From Helicobacter sp. (GTDB lineage: Bacteria > Campylobacterota > Campylobacteria > Campylobacterales > Helicobacteraceae), in contig NZ_JAAVGY010000009.1 in NCBI RefSeq assembly GCF_014799995.1, positions 1 through 64,000 of the forward strand: a stretch of 64,000 bases of DNA, in the 5' to 3' direction. Below, in pieces: positions 16,969 to 24,881 of the stretch. The notes under the pieces were generated by a model that saw only the letters and a list, made by a program, of their open reading frames with translations, was not told the DNA's origin and ran no database searches. Made by a program: the position numbers and the translations under genes. Numbering within the stretch: position 1 is the stretch's first letter; every line of letters starts with the position of its first letter.

Positions 16969-17205
16969 TTAAAAATCAATATCGCTTAGTGTGCGATTGC
17001 GCTCACTCTCTTTAGACTTTTTCAAAGCAGCTTCCACTTCCCTTTGAATATCTCTTTGAAGCTCAGAGTTTTCTGGAATCTTGCCATCGGTGGTTTGCAC
17101 ATTAATTCCTCCTGTGAAAGCTACATTGATATTTTGCGCTTGTGTCTTTGGATTCTGTGAGATAGGTTGCACCGCAATAGGATTAATCTTTGCAGGTTGC
17201 AAGGC
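16969..17205 (-). pseudogene. C-terminal fragment of phage tail tape measure protein
   Basis: About 78 codons of the 3' end of a tape-measure gene remain (VAFTGGINVQTTDGKIP, QRDIQREVEAALKKSKESERNRTLSDIDF). The position directly upstream of gpU and gpD and the C-terminal pattern fit tape-measure tails of Mu/P2-like phages. The open frame runs into terminase sequence of the opposite strand near 17205, so the rest of the gene, normally several hundred codons, is missing. Translation from the remaining frame is doubtful. Confidence 0.65.
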
Positions 17206-17627
17206 GAAAAGCAATCGGTGGAATCTTTAAAACAAGAGAGATTGCCAAGAAATTCATTGCGCTCTATCAACAATACAATCCCAACAAGGCAGCCTTAGAA
17301 GCAAATTTTGGCGGGGATTTTTTAAAGGATTATATTAAAAAAGAAGCAAATGCAAAGGGTTTAAATCTTCACATTAAAGGTATTGCCAACACAGAAAACA
17401 AAGAATTGCGCATTGAGAGGCTAGAGATTCCTATTGAGGATGGGGAGATTCTTTTTCAAAGAAACCAAACCTTGCTTTTAGAGCAACTAGAGCAATTTCC
17501 CGATGGCAAGAATGACGACTTGCCTGACGCATTAGAGGGCGCATACTCCCTTTTAAAATTCAAAAAGAAAAAGCAAAGAGTGATGGACTACACACTTTTA
17601 AAACCCAAAAGGAGTTTTAGGCTATGA
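17205..17627 (+). pseudogene. C-terminal fragment of Mu-like terminase large subunit
   Basis: About 140 codons of the terminase nuclease domain remain: KFIALYQQYNPNKAALEANF, IKGIANTENKELRIERLE and the catalytic region KNDDLPDALEGAYSLL. The packaging ATPase half is absent. The 5' edge is a junction with the oppositely oriented tape-measure remnant near 17205. The 3' end overlaps the portal gene start by 4 bp (ATGA), the normal arrangement in Mu-like phages. Without the ATPase this prophage could not package DNA. Confidence 0.8.
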
Positions 17628-19012
17628 AAAAAGAACATTTACTACAAAACACCCTAATCGCAGAATTACTCAATACCCCTTACCAAAAGCCCCTAAGCAG
17701 AAAAGACATCACAATGATTATGGGGGATTTAATCGTAAGCCAATGCAATATTTCCCGCAAGGCACACATTGAGAAAAAGGAAGTGATTATTGCTACAAAG
17801 AGTGAGAAATACCAAGCAATCCTTAAAAGTGTCTTCCACGCTTCTATCCTCTCACAGATTCTTGAAACCTATCTCTATGGAATCAATGTCTTTGAAATCA
17901 ATTGGGAGAGAAAACAAGGACTCCTTGTGCCAAGTTTAGTGGGAAGGGATTTTCAAGAATTTAAATTTGATAATGAGGGCAAACTCGTGTTTTTAGGCAA
18001 TGGATTAGAAGAGGAGATTCCTCCTTTTAAGGTTGTCTATGGAATCTATAACCAAAGCTTCCGTGCTCCCTATGGAGAATCTGCATTGCGGCATTTATAT
18101 TTTAGCGTAAATGTAAAGAATGCAGGATTAGACTTTTGGATACGATTCCTAGAGAGATTTGGAGACCCTTGGGCGGTTGCAAAAACACAAGATGACCCAA
18201 GCACTCTTGCCCTTGAGGTTTCTAATATGCTTAATGGCAGCACGGCTGTGATTGACAAAGACGAGGAAATAGAGCTCATCCAACCAAGTGCAAAAAGTGA
18301 TTTTAAAGAACTCGTGGAATATTGTGATAGCCAAATCAATCGCTTCATTTTAGGAGGGAATCTCACAGGCGAAGTAACAGCTGGAAGCCTTGCAGCCGCA
18401 CAGGCACATAATGATATTAGAAGCGAGATTGCCCTAAGTGATGAGCGGATTCTTTGCTATGTTTGCAATCGTGTGATTAGTTATTTTAAATCCTTAAATG
18501 GAATCACAGAGGAAATCACCTTTTCACTCTTTAATGAGGACGAACCAAAAACTGAATTGGCAAGCAGAGATAAAATCATTTATGAAATGGGATTCCAACC
18601 CACACAAGAATATATAGAGAAAACCTATAATCTAAAAACCACACCCCTAACAGAGCCAAACCCTAAAGATTCCACAAGGCAAGGGGAAGAGGAAAAAGGG
18701 GAACAAAAAGGAGAAAAAGGGGGAGAAGAGAATAAGGATTCTAAGCTTGTTAAAAACGCATTTAATGGTAATTTAATCCCTTTTAAATTACCCATAAATA
18801 AAAATCTTGGGCTTGACGCAATAGATAATTGGACAGAGAATCTTAAAGCAAAAGACTTTGATTTGGATTCTATTTTACAAAATGCAAACAGCTTTGAGGA
18901 AGCATTGAGTGCATTAGAGAATGCCTTGCAAGGAGAGGATTTAGAGATTGCAGAATCCGCTCTAGCAGAGGCAATAATGAATGCACAAATCTATGGGGCG
19001 TTAAATGGTTAG
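17624..19012 (+). CDS. Mu-like portal protein (gp29, DUF935)
   Basis: A 462-aa DUF935 portal homologue, the ring protein through which DNA enters the capsid. Seen are SRKAHIEKKEVIIATKS, LETYLYGINVFEINW, RAPYGESALRHLYF, RFGDPWAVAKTQ and TAGSLAAAQAHNDIRSEI, all characteristic of Mu gp29. A Glu/Lys/Gly-rich linker follows at about 350-375. Start and stop overlap the neighbouring genes, consistent with a head operon on the plus strand. Confidence 0.9.
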   Translation: MKKEHLLQNTLIAELLNTPYQKPLSRKDITMIMGDLIVSQCNISRKAHIEKKEVIIATKSEKYQAILKSVFHASILSQILETYLYGINVFEINWERKQGLLVPSLVGRDFQEFKFDNEGKLVFLGNGLEEEIPPFKVVYGIYNQSFRAPYGESALRHLYFSVNVKNAGLDFWIRFLERFGDPWAVAKTQDDPSTLALEVSNMLNGSTAVIDKDEEIELIQPSAKSDFKELVEYCDSQINRFILGGNLTGEVTAGSLAAAQAHNDIRSEIALSDERILCYVCNRVISYFKSLNGITEEITFSLFNEDEPKTELASRDKIIYEMGFQPTQEYIEKTYNLKTTPLTEPNPKDSTRQGEEEKGEQKGEKGGEENKDSKLVKNAFNGNLIPFKLPINKNLGLDAIDNWTENLKAKDFDLDSILQNANSFEEALSALENALQGEDLEIAESALAEAIMNAQIYGALNG

Positions 19013-20147
19013 CTTTCACTTCAATCTCCCTCCAGAGCAGAACATAGAATTTTTAAAAGCAAAAAAGCCTAAGCTTAGTTTTAACTATGATGAAATAATG
19101 CACGCGGCACACTTAAAGGCATTTACGATTGCAAAGGTAACCAAGCTTGATTTACTAAGTGAGATTCAAGATTCTTTAATCAAAGCCCAAAGTGAGGGAA
19201 AGAGCTTTGAATCTTGGAAAAAAGACATTAAACCCACCTTAGCTAAAAAGGGTTGGCTAGGTAAGGTTGAAGTTACCAATGAGAAAACAGGGGAGATAAA
19301 GACAATCAATGTCAATAATGCAAGATTGCAAAGAATCTATAACACCAATATGCGTACCGCAAACGCACAAGGCAGAGCCAAAGCACAATATGCCCTAGAG
19401 GGTGAGATTTACTTGCGTTACATTGCATTACAAGATGGACTTACGCGTCCCTCTCATCTCAAAATGCACGGAGTTACACTGCATAGAGACGACCCTTTTT
19501 GGGAAACAAACTACCCTCCAAATGGTTGGAATTGTAGATGTGTGGTGAGGGCATATAGCAAAGCAGAATGTGAGAGACAAGGCTTTACAATTTCACAAAC
19601 ACCCCCACTGCCGATTGCAAGTAAGGATTGGAGCTATGATAAGAGAGGGCTAGAGAAAGATGAGAGTTTGGATTCTGTTTTAGAAACAAAGCTAGAGAAG
19701 TTTAAAAAGAATCCAAATAAAGAATATTTTGTAGAATCTTTAAATGATACCAAAGCAGATATTACGCAAGTCAAGCAAAATTATCAAGCCATTCTAAATC
19801 TCAAACAAGAATCAAAAAATGGCGAGGCAGATAAGAAGTTTATCCCTATTGCTAAAACCACGCAAACGCTTAAAAGCTTGCTAAACACAGAGGCAAAAGA
19901 AATCTATCTAAGTGGTTGGACATTAAGAACACATACGCATCATACCAATGTGAAAGAGCTAGATTATTCTTTATTGCCTTTTTTAATCAGAGATACAAAT
20001 GTGTATAAGGTAAAAGAAAGTGGAGAGAATCATATTGTTTATTTTAGTAGGTTTGGGAGTTATTATCGTGCAGTTTTTAAAAAAACAAGCAATGATGAAA
20101 TTTTTTTACAAAGCCTAGTGAAAGGAAACAAAGAAATTACAAAATAA
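19005..20147 (+). CDS. Mu gp30-like head morphogenesis protein with C-terminal PBECR-like domain
   Basis: A 380-aa minor head protein of the SPP1 gp7/Mu gp30 family. The N-terminal two thirds have PPEQNIEFLKAKKPKLSFNY, NTNMRTANAQGRAKAQY, HLKMHGVTLHRDDPFW and NYPPNGWNCRCVVRAYSKAE. The last 110 residues (IAKTTQTLKSLLNTEAKEIYLS, ELDYSLLPFLIRDTNVYKV, HIVYFSRFGSYYRAVFK) resemble the phage-Barnase-EndoU-ColicinE5/D-RelE-like nuclease domains often fused to gp7-like proteins, which may be injected with phage DNA. The first part is firm; the nuclease assignment is by pattern. Overlaps the portal gene by 8 bp. Confidence 0.82.
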   Translation: MVSFHFNLPPEQNIEFLKAKKPKLSFNYDEIMHAAHLKAFTIAKVTKLDLLSEIQDSLIKAQSEGKSFESWKKDIKPTLAKKGWLGKVEVTNEKTGEIKTINVNNARLQRIYNTNMRTANAQGRAKAQYALEGEIYLRYIALQDGLTRPSHLKMHGVTLHRDDPFWETNYPPNGWNCRCVVRAYSKAECERQGFTISQTPPLPIASKDWSYDKRGLEKDESLDSVLETKLEKFKKNPNKEYFVESLNDTKADITQVKQNYQAILNLKQESKNGEADKKFIPIAKTTQTLKSLLNTEAKEIYLSGWTLRTHTHHTNVKELDYSLLPFLIRDTNVYKVKESGENHIVYFSRFGSYYRAVFKKTSNDEIFLQSLVKGNKEITK

Positions 20148-20168
20148 TTGGGGAGTCCATCTCCCAAA
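20148..20168 (+). terminator. Short hairpin after the gp30 gene
   Basis: GGGGAG and CTCCC pair around a 5-nt loop immediately after the stop, in the context AATT...AAATT. It is not followed by a U run, so a weak or processing hairpin is possible. Confidence 0.35.
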
Positions 20169-20276
20169 TTAAGAAGCGGCAAGTGCCAACCTTACGCCTT
20201 TAAGTTTTTCTTAGCTTAGAGCGGACATACTCTAAGGAGCGGGTTATCCAATACCGCCATGAGCAACACTTCTTAA
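20169..20276 (+). ncRNA. Putative multi-stem structured RNA between head genes
   Basis: TTAAGAAG (20169-20176) pairs with CTTCTTAA (20269-20276). Inside are GGC/GCC around AAGT (20178-20187), CTTAGAG/CTCTAAG around an 8-nt loop (20215-20236), and GCGG/CCGC (20239-20257); AACC at 20188 could pair with GGTT in a pseudoknot. No ORF crosses the region. Its compact closed shape suggests a functional RNA of about 110 nt. An omega-RNA (HEARO-like) relic is one idea to test, but I cannot confirm the class by eye. Confidence 0.35.
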
Positions 20277-20348
20277 GGTATAGATTCTACCACAAAGGAT
20301 TAAAAAATGCAATACACTATAAAGAATCTTGCAAACTAAAGGCTAAGA

Positions 20349-20411
20349 ATGATTTTTACAAATCTTAGTAGCGGGAGAGATTCTACTGCAATGGTAGTTA
20401 GGTATTTGTAG
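20349..20411 (+). pseudogene. N-terminal remnant of a PP-loop (PAPS-reductase-like) protein
   Basis: Twenty codons encode MIFTNLSSGRDSTAMVVRYL, in which SSGRDSTAM resembles the nucleotide-binding PP-loop SGGKDSTAM of PAPS-reductase-like enzymes. A stop follows at once, so only the first secondary-structure unit is left. Mu-like phages can carry such genes in this part of the head module. Short length keeps confidence modest. Confidence 0.4.
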
Positions 20412-20419
20412 GTAACATT

Positions 20420-20881
20420 ATGGCAGAAATCATCATTAGCATTGAAGAATTACAAGGCAAGCTAGAAAGGTTAAGTAAAGCATTAGAGAATAAAACACCG
20501 CTTCTAAGGAGAATTGCTAATACTTTGCAAAATGTTACAGAGGAATCCTTTGACAAACAAGCCTCACCATTTGGAGAGAAATGGAAATCTAACTCACCTA
20601 GAACCCTACAAAAGAAGCGAGGCAATAAGATTCTTATTCAAAGTGGGCTTTTAAGTCAATCTTTCACGCAAAAAGTTACAGGCAATAGCGCACAAGTAGG
20701 CACGAATAAACAATATGCTGCAATACATCAATTTGGAGGGAAAGCGGGGAGAAATAAAAGGGTTACAATCCCCGTACGTCCTTTTATGCCGATTAATAAA
20801 AATGGAGAGATTCCAAAGGATTTAGGCGAGAGGCTAGAGGGAGAAGTGGTGGATTATTTGAAAAATTACTTGGAATATTGA
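20420..20881 (+). CDS. Phage virion morphogenesis protein (Mu gpG/P2 gpS family)
   Basis: A 153-aa protein of the virion-morphogenesis family that acts in tail completion or head-tail joining. Landmarks are SIEELQGKLERLSKAL, EESFDKQASPFGEKWKSNSPRT, KILIQSGLLSQSFT and YAAIHQFGGKAGRNKRVTIPVRPFM. It is the last recognisable plus-strand head gene. The protease, scaffold and major capsid genes that should follow in a Mu-like order are absent. Its 3' end overlaps the convergent gene at 20866 by 16 bp. Confidence 0.85.
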   Translation: MAEIIISIEELQGKLERLSKALENKTPLLRRIANTLQNVTEESFDKQASPFGEKWKSNSPRTLQKKRGNKILIQSGLLSQSFTQKVTGNSAQVGTNKQYAAIHQFGGKAGRNKRVTIPVRPFMPINKNGEIPKDLGERLEGEVVDYLKNYLEY

Positions 20882-21336
20882 AGTGAAATAGCCCTAAAAA
20901 TCATATATAAGCCATTCATTCCTAAACCTATATGCGTCTTTCCCTCAAGTTCAGATTTTACCATTTTAACAGCTTTTAATAATATCTCTTGATGTAATTC
21001 TACTTCTTCCTTTTTCAAGAGCATATCAGCAGCAACGATAGCTGACACTAAAAATTTAACAGCAAAGTCTTGTTTACCCTTTTCCCAAAAATCTCTACAT
21101 AGAATGTATCCGCTCCAAGCCAACATTTTATAAGGGCAGACACCATTTACAGAAACTCCATAAGCTGTTACATGGTCATAGTATTGACTAACTACTTTTT
21201 CTAACAAACGCTTTTCTGTTTCGTCATCAACACGAATTTCGTAATATTGCTCAGAACAATCAAAAAATAAATTTATGACATTCGCCATATCGGAAAAGTC
21301 AAACGAAGCCTTGCTAAGTTCGCCTTGAATACCCAT
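20866..21336 (-). CDS. Unknown prophage protein, 156 aa
   Basis: A 156-residue cytosolic protein, mostly helical by composition (FLVSAIVAADMLLKKEEVELHQEILLKAVKMV). No family is recognised. It begins at the stop of the 74-aa gene (ATG at 21336 meeting that stop), so the two form a coupled pair, antiparallel to the head module and overlapping the morphogenesis gene. Such a small two-gene cassette at the edge of a late module is typical of phage morons; immunity, exclusion or toxin-antitoxin roles are all possible without evidence for one. Confidence 0.6.
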   Translation of the reverse strand: MGIQGELSKASFDFSDMANVINLFFDCSEQYYEIRVDDETEKRLLEKVVSQYYDHVTAYGVSVNGVCPYKMLAWSGYILCRDFWEKGKQDFAVKFLVSAIVAADMLLKKEEVELHQEILLKAVKMVKSELEGKTHIGLGMNGLYMIFRAISLQYSK

Positions 21337-21560
21337 TATTTTACCTCTTTTAGTAAGGATGCGGCTAGTTCTTTCCCTGCTTTGATTTCCCTTTCTACAA
21401 CTTTTTCTCTATCGTTTTCATACTCTTTTAAGAAAGTAGAAATCTTGGGATTAATTCCATTATGTAGCTGTGTTTTGGCTTCTTCTCGCGTTGAAATAAC
21501 GCCACCTGTTTTTTCGCTAATGACTTTTTCAAAAATAGCTTGTGCAGTTTCTTTTGTCAT
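21336..21560 (-). CDS. Unknown 74-aa prophage protein, first of a coupled pair
   Basis: A charged 74-residue protein (ETAQAIFEKVISEKTGGVIS, EKVVEREIKAGKELAASLLKE) preceded by AAAAGGAG and an ATG at 21560. Size, charge and direct coupling to a larger unknown gene would suit an antitoxin-like or adaptor protein, but no DNA-binding motif is clear. The upstream 330 bp (21561-21892) have no gene; they contain an A8G10 tract. Confidence 0.55.
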   Translation of the reverse strand: MTKETAQAIFEKVISEKTGGVISTREEAKTQLHNGINPKISTFLKEYENDREKVVEREIKAGKELAASLLKEVK

Positions 21561-21816
21561 AGCGTCTCCTTTTCAAAATATAAGCTGAATATCAAAATTT
21601 GATATTTGAAGTAAAAGATAATTATTTTTTGTATTTTATAAATTTTTATCTTGTATTCTTTCAATTTTTCATTAAAAAGTGGCTGAAATTGTATAAAATT
21701 TAAGATTATAATAATTTTAAATTGTAACTTTCTGTAAATATTATCGTTACTTTATCGTTTTAGGAAACAGGAATTAGCACAAATTTAAACTATGCTCTTT
21801 TTAGATTTAAAAAAAA

Positions 21817-21826
21817 GGGGGGGGGG
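21817..21826. repeat. Homopolymer G10 in a gene-free stretch
   Basis: Ten G preceded by eight A stand in the 330-bp gap between two minus-strand genes. Tracts this long are typical phase-variation sites in Helicobacter and Campylobacter. No ORF runs through it, so if it acts at all it would alter spacing in a promoter region or mark a dead gene. Nothing else is visible in the gap. Confidence 0.6.
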
Positions 21827-21892
21827 AATTGAATGTGGTAGCATAAAGAGAAAGCACAGCTTGTAAATGAAGCTATGGCTTAACATTAAGAA

Positions 21893-22171
21893 TTAATCCT
21901 TAAACTCTTGAATCACATCATCAATGATTTGTTTCAAATCAATTACCAAAGAAATGTCTTTACTCTCTAAAGATTCATCAATTCTTTCTCTTACTCTACA
22001 TACTGCATTAATTAAGATATTAAAATTCTCCTTGACTTCAATTTCGCATTCAAGATTGTTACAAGCAATTTTAATACCCTCTTGATTTGCTAGCAATCCA
22101 ATTTCTGAATGTTGATTAATTGCCAAAGATAAAAAGACTTTTTCTTCTTCGTGTATGATTTCTAAAATCAT
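21893..22171 (-). CDS. Unknown prophage protein, 92 aa
   Basis: The start ATG 22171 is chosen because AAAGGAG stands 5 bases before it; the frame is open 24 codons further upstream without a ribosome site. The product is acidic (ILEIIHEEEKVFLSLAINQH, ESKDISLVIDLKQIIDDVIQEF). No family is recognised. Divergent from the DNase gene; the intergenic 120 bp contain no clear operator. Confidence 0.5.
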   Translation of the reverse strand: MILEIIHEEEKVFLSLAINQHSEIGLLANQEGIKIACNNLECEIEVKENFNILINAVCRVRERIDESLESKDISLVIDLKQIIDDVIQEFKD

Positions 22172-22290
22172 AGTATCTCCTTTATGTTTTATTGGGACAA
22201 CATTAACTCCACTTTGCTTAGTGTGTGCTGTGGTAGTCTGCAAGTTAAGAAATAAAAAGTTATGATTTTAAACAAATTCAAGGGAATTGA

Positions 22291-22965
22291 GTGTCAAAAA
22301 TAACTATTATTGCTTTATTATTCTCTACATTATTAAGTGCAAAGGAAATAAATACTTTCAAAGAAGCTAAGGAAGCCTTAGTAGAATTTTATGCTAAAAA
22401 TAAAGAATACCAAACCGACTTTTATTGCAATGCGCCTTTTCAATGGGTTAAAAATCGTTTTGAAGTTGTGCCTAGTGAAGCCTATACTCCAAGAAATGTT
22501 AAAACAAAGAAAGGTAAAATCAATGCGAGAGCTCAAGTCATTGAATGGGAACACATTATGCCTGCCCATAACTTTGGGAAACATTTGCCTTGTTGGAGAC
22601 AAGGAGGCAGGAAAGAATGCCAAAAGGATAAAACATTTAAAAAAATGGAAGCAGATTTACAGAATCTAGCACCTTCCATTGGCGAAATAAATGATGATAG
22701 GAGTAATTACAGATTTGTAGAATCTCCTAAAAGATTGCGATTTACACAATATGGAAATTGCAAGGTTTATACAAATTTTAAAGCCAAGAGATTCTATCCT
22801 GCGAATTACTCTAAGGGCTGGATTGCAAGAAGTTATCTTTATATGAGCAAAACCTATAATATTAAACTTTCTAATCAAGAGAGAAAGCTAATGGAATCTT
22901 GGGATAGGCAATATCCTATGAGTGAAAGAGAGAAAGTCTTTAGAGAGTTTGCCACTAGGAAGTGA
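22291..22965 (+). CDS. Secreted endonuclease I-type DNase (EndA/Dns family)
   Basis: A 224-aa DNase with an N-terminal signal peptide (TIIALLFSTLLSA). The endonuclease I core is present: VIEWEHIMPAHNFG with catalytic His88, CWRQGGRKECQKDK, the Mg-binding ADLQNLAPSIGEINDDRSNYRF, and a cysteine-bearing YGNCKVY. It would act in the periplasm or outside the cell, cleaving incoming DNA. Homologous prophage DNases of CJIE1, CJIE2 and CJIE4 suppress natural transformation in C. jejuni, so the same effect is expected here. The start is GTG with AGGGA 6 bases upstream. Plus-strand cargo among minus-strand phage genes. Confidence 0.88.
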   Translation: MSKITIIALLFSTLLSAKEINTFKEAKEALVEFYAKNKEYQTDFYCNAPFQWVKNRFEVVPSEAYTPRNVKTKKGKINARAQVIEWEHIMPAHNFGKHLPCWRQGGRKECQKDKTFKKMEADLQNLAPSIGEINDDRSNYRFVESPKRLRFTQYGNCKVYTNFKAKRFYPANYSKGWIARSYLYMSKTYNIKLSNQERKLMESWDRQYPMSEREKVFREFATRK

Positions 22966-22967
22966 GA

Positions 22968-23792
22968 CTATAAGTCCCCCATCCTTGAAAGAATGTCGCC
23001 TATATCAAATCCACCCTGTAAATCGGCAAAATCTTTTATTATTTTTTTAACCCCAAATTCGCCTGATTCTCCTTTGTATTTTCCATCCCAAACAACGAGT
23101 ATTCTAATTGTCCCATCTTTATATTTTTCCATTCCAGTCCTCACAACCTCAAACTTGCCATTACTCACATTATTGACAATATTTCCGAGCATAGAAAAAG
23201 AGTTAAAGGGGTCAATTCCGCGATAAGCACTCTTGAATGGATTTCCCTCTTTTAACTCCTTATAGCAAACCTCCCTAATGGGAGCAAGGTCAGTTTTACC
23301 ATTTTTCCTAAATTCATTAGAGAAAATATTGAGATTCATACAATCAATAAAATCTGTAGATTCTATATCCTCAATTCCATTATCGTGGAGAAAACTGCTA
23401 GAATCTTGCAAGATAAAAAGTCTAATTTCTGTTTGGTCTATCTTTTTTGCAATGAGTTGTTTTTTCATAGGTTCAATATCATAGCTTTTATTTCTAATGC
23501 CATTCTCTGTTTTTTGAGATTCCTCCTCTTGTTCTTGAATCTCTACAACAGGTTTTTCCTCAACTTGTTCGGTATTTATTTGGGCAAGTGTTTCTTTCTT
23601 TTGGGCATCGTCAACTGCAACACTGGCAATAAAAACAAAAAAGGAAGCAAAAAATAAATATCGCGCAATTCTAAACTTAAAAGAACGTGGCAATGAATCC
23701 TTTTTTAATTTTCTTGTAATAGCAGAAACAATCCAATAACACAAAAACGCTAAAAAATACAAGAATGTAATAAAAGCAATAAAATTTGCCAT
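22968..23792 (-). CDS. Unknown prophage membrane protein, 274 aa
   Basis: The start ATG 23792 follows AAGGAG at the proper distance. Two membrane helices (about residues 4-27 and 46-62) frame a basic loop. An acidic linker (VEEKPVVEIQEQEEESQKTE) and a soluble C-terminal domain of about 170 residues follow (GTIRILVVWDGKYKGESGEF, LQGGFDIGDILSRMGDL). No family is recognised. Convergent with the DNase gene with a 2-bp gap; a role in phage exclusion or envelope interaction is conceivable only from topology. Confidence 0.55.
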   Translation of the reverse strand: MANFIAFITFLYFLAFLCYWIVSAITRKLKKDSLPRSFKFRIARYLFFASFFVFIASVAVDDAQKKETLAQINTEQVEEKPVVEIQEQEEESQKTENGIRNKSYDIEPMKKQLIAKKIDQTEIRLFILQDSSSFLHDNGIEDIESTDFIDCMNLNIFSNEFRKNGKTDLAPIREVCYKELKEGNPFKSAYRGIDPFNSFSMLGNIVNNVSNGKFEVVRTGMEKYKDGTIRILVVWDGKYKGESGEFGVKKIIKDFADLQGGFDIGDILSRMGDL

Positions 23793-23861
23793 AGACAACT
23801 CCTTATTTTGAATGAAACATTTTATTCAAAAAATACTTAAACTTTTGGAATGGCTAAGGAT

Positions 23862-24149
23862 TTAAAACAAGCTCGGCTGTCTCTTGTTTTTAAGAATCTT
23901 ATAGAGGTGTTGCTCACTCAAATCATATTTTTGTTGCAGGCTTAGCATAATATGCTTTTTAGGGAAATGTTTGTTTAAAAGGTTTTGGTAATCTTCCCAA
24001 ATATCCTCATCTCTTTGCACACTCTTATAGCTTGGAATATAAACATTTGCCCCACCAAAATCTTGCAAGACTTGCTTTAGAGATGCACCGCTTTTGATTT
24101 GCTCATAGAGATGAAAGAATATATCAGAATTGGTAATTGGGGATTCCAT
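23862..24149 (-). CDS. Mor-family late/middle transcription activator
   Basis: A 95-aa regulator resembling Mu Mor and gpC. The dimerisation part includes LKQVLQDFGGANVYIPSYKS with the family's GG-xx-hydrophobic-P turn. The C-terminal helix-turn-helix is IMLSLQQKYDLSEQHLYKILKNKR. Mor-type proteins bind as dimers upstream of middle/late phage promoters and recruit host RNA polymerase. Gene position after gemA agrees with the Mu order (gp16, mor). Which promoter it controls cannot be seen, because most late genes are lost. Confidence 0.8.
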   Translation of the reverse strand: MESPITNSDIFFHLYEQIKSGASLKQVLQDFGGANVYIPSYKSVQRDEDIWEDYQNLLNKHFPKKHIMLSLQQKYDLSEQHLYKILKNKRQPSLF

Positions 24150-24195
24150 TAAAACTCCTTAACATAACAGAATTTTAACAAATTTACATCAATTT

Positions 24196-24624
24196 TTAAT
24201 CCCCTTTTTTGCTTCTTTGCCATTTCTTTAGCGCAATAATTACCTTTTGTGCTTCTTTAATGCTTAAGCTCTCCAAGTATAAAGGCAATCTACCAATAAT
24301 GCGTTGGATAAACTTTCTCAATCCTAGCTCATTTTTAACCTCTGCTATTTCATTGTAGATTCCAATCATTGTTTGAATCTGTGCCTTACTTGCATTACCC
24401 TCTTTATAAAAGCCTTTGATGTGTCTTTTAGGAATAAAGCCTAAGGATTTTGCAAACTCTTTTAGCTCTTGCAAACTTAACTCCTTGCTAGATTCTACCT
24501 TGTATCTCTCCCATAGCAAATCTCTATATTGAATCTCTGCCATACCTAGTTCGTTTTTCTTGATATGAATGCCTGTAATTAATTGCTTGCGCTCATTTTC
24601 TTGTAGTGGAGTGAGTGTTTCCAT
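24196..24624 (-). CDS. GemA/Mu gp16-like regulator (DUF1018)
   Basis: A 142-aa DUF1018 protein. Seen are ERKQLITGIHIKKNELGMAEIQYRDLLWERYKVESSKELSLQEL (in parts matching the Mu gp16 pattern of a short-helix start followed by Y-RxLL and SS-x-LS) and the C-terminal ASKAQIQTMIGIYNEI. In Mu, GemA affects host gene expression and DNA topology early in lysis. It sits between the 62-aa ORF and mor on the minus strand, the canonical place. Confidence 0.82.
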   Translation of the reverse strand: METLTPLQENERKQLITGIHIKKNELGMAEIQYRDLLWERYKVESSKELSLQELKEFAKSLGFIPKRHIKGFYKEGNASKAQIQTMIGIYNEIAEVKNELGLRKFIQRIIGRLPLYLESLSIKEAQKVIIALKKWQRSKKGD

Positions 24625-24683
24625 TAGATTCCTTTGTATGTTAATTCAATATTCTAAGTTTAAAAGTTTTGGAATCTTGCCGA

Positions 24684-24872
24684 CTACAAACTCTCTCTTG
24701 CCTCTTTTAACGCAGTGACTAATCTCTCTAAACAATCAGAGATAAACCACATCTCTTGAGATTCTATTTGATACTCTTTACACCCAATCCCCATAAATAT
24801 TGCAATGTTAGAGAGACTCTTTAAATCATTGGCAATATCTTCTAATGTATCTTTTATTTCTAGTCTTTGCAT
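24684..24872 (-). CDS. Small prophage protein, 62 aa
   Basis: A 62-residue ORF with AAGGA before the ATG at 24872 and 9 bp after the antirepressor gene. Helical, with IESQEMWFISDCLERLVTALKE at the C-terminus. Small proteins of this kind, with DUF3077-like appearance, are common in phage early regions. No function can be given. Confidence 0.55.
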   Translation of the reverse strand: MQRLEIKDTLEDIANDLKSLSNIAIFMGIGCKEYQIESQEMWFISDCLERLVTALKEARESL

Positions 24873-24881
24873 AGGAATCCT

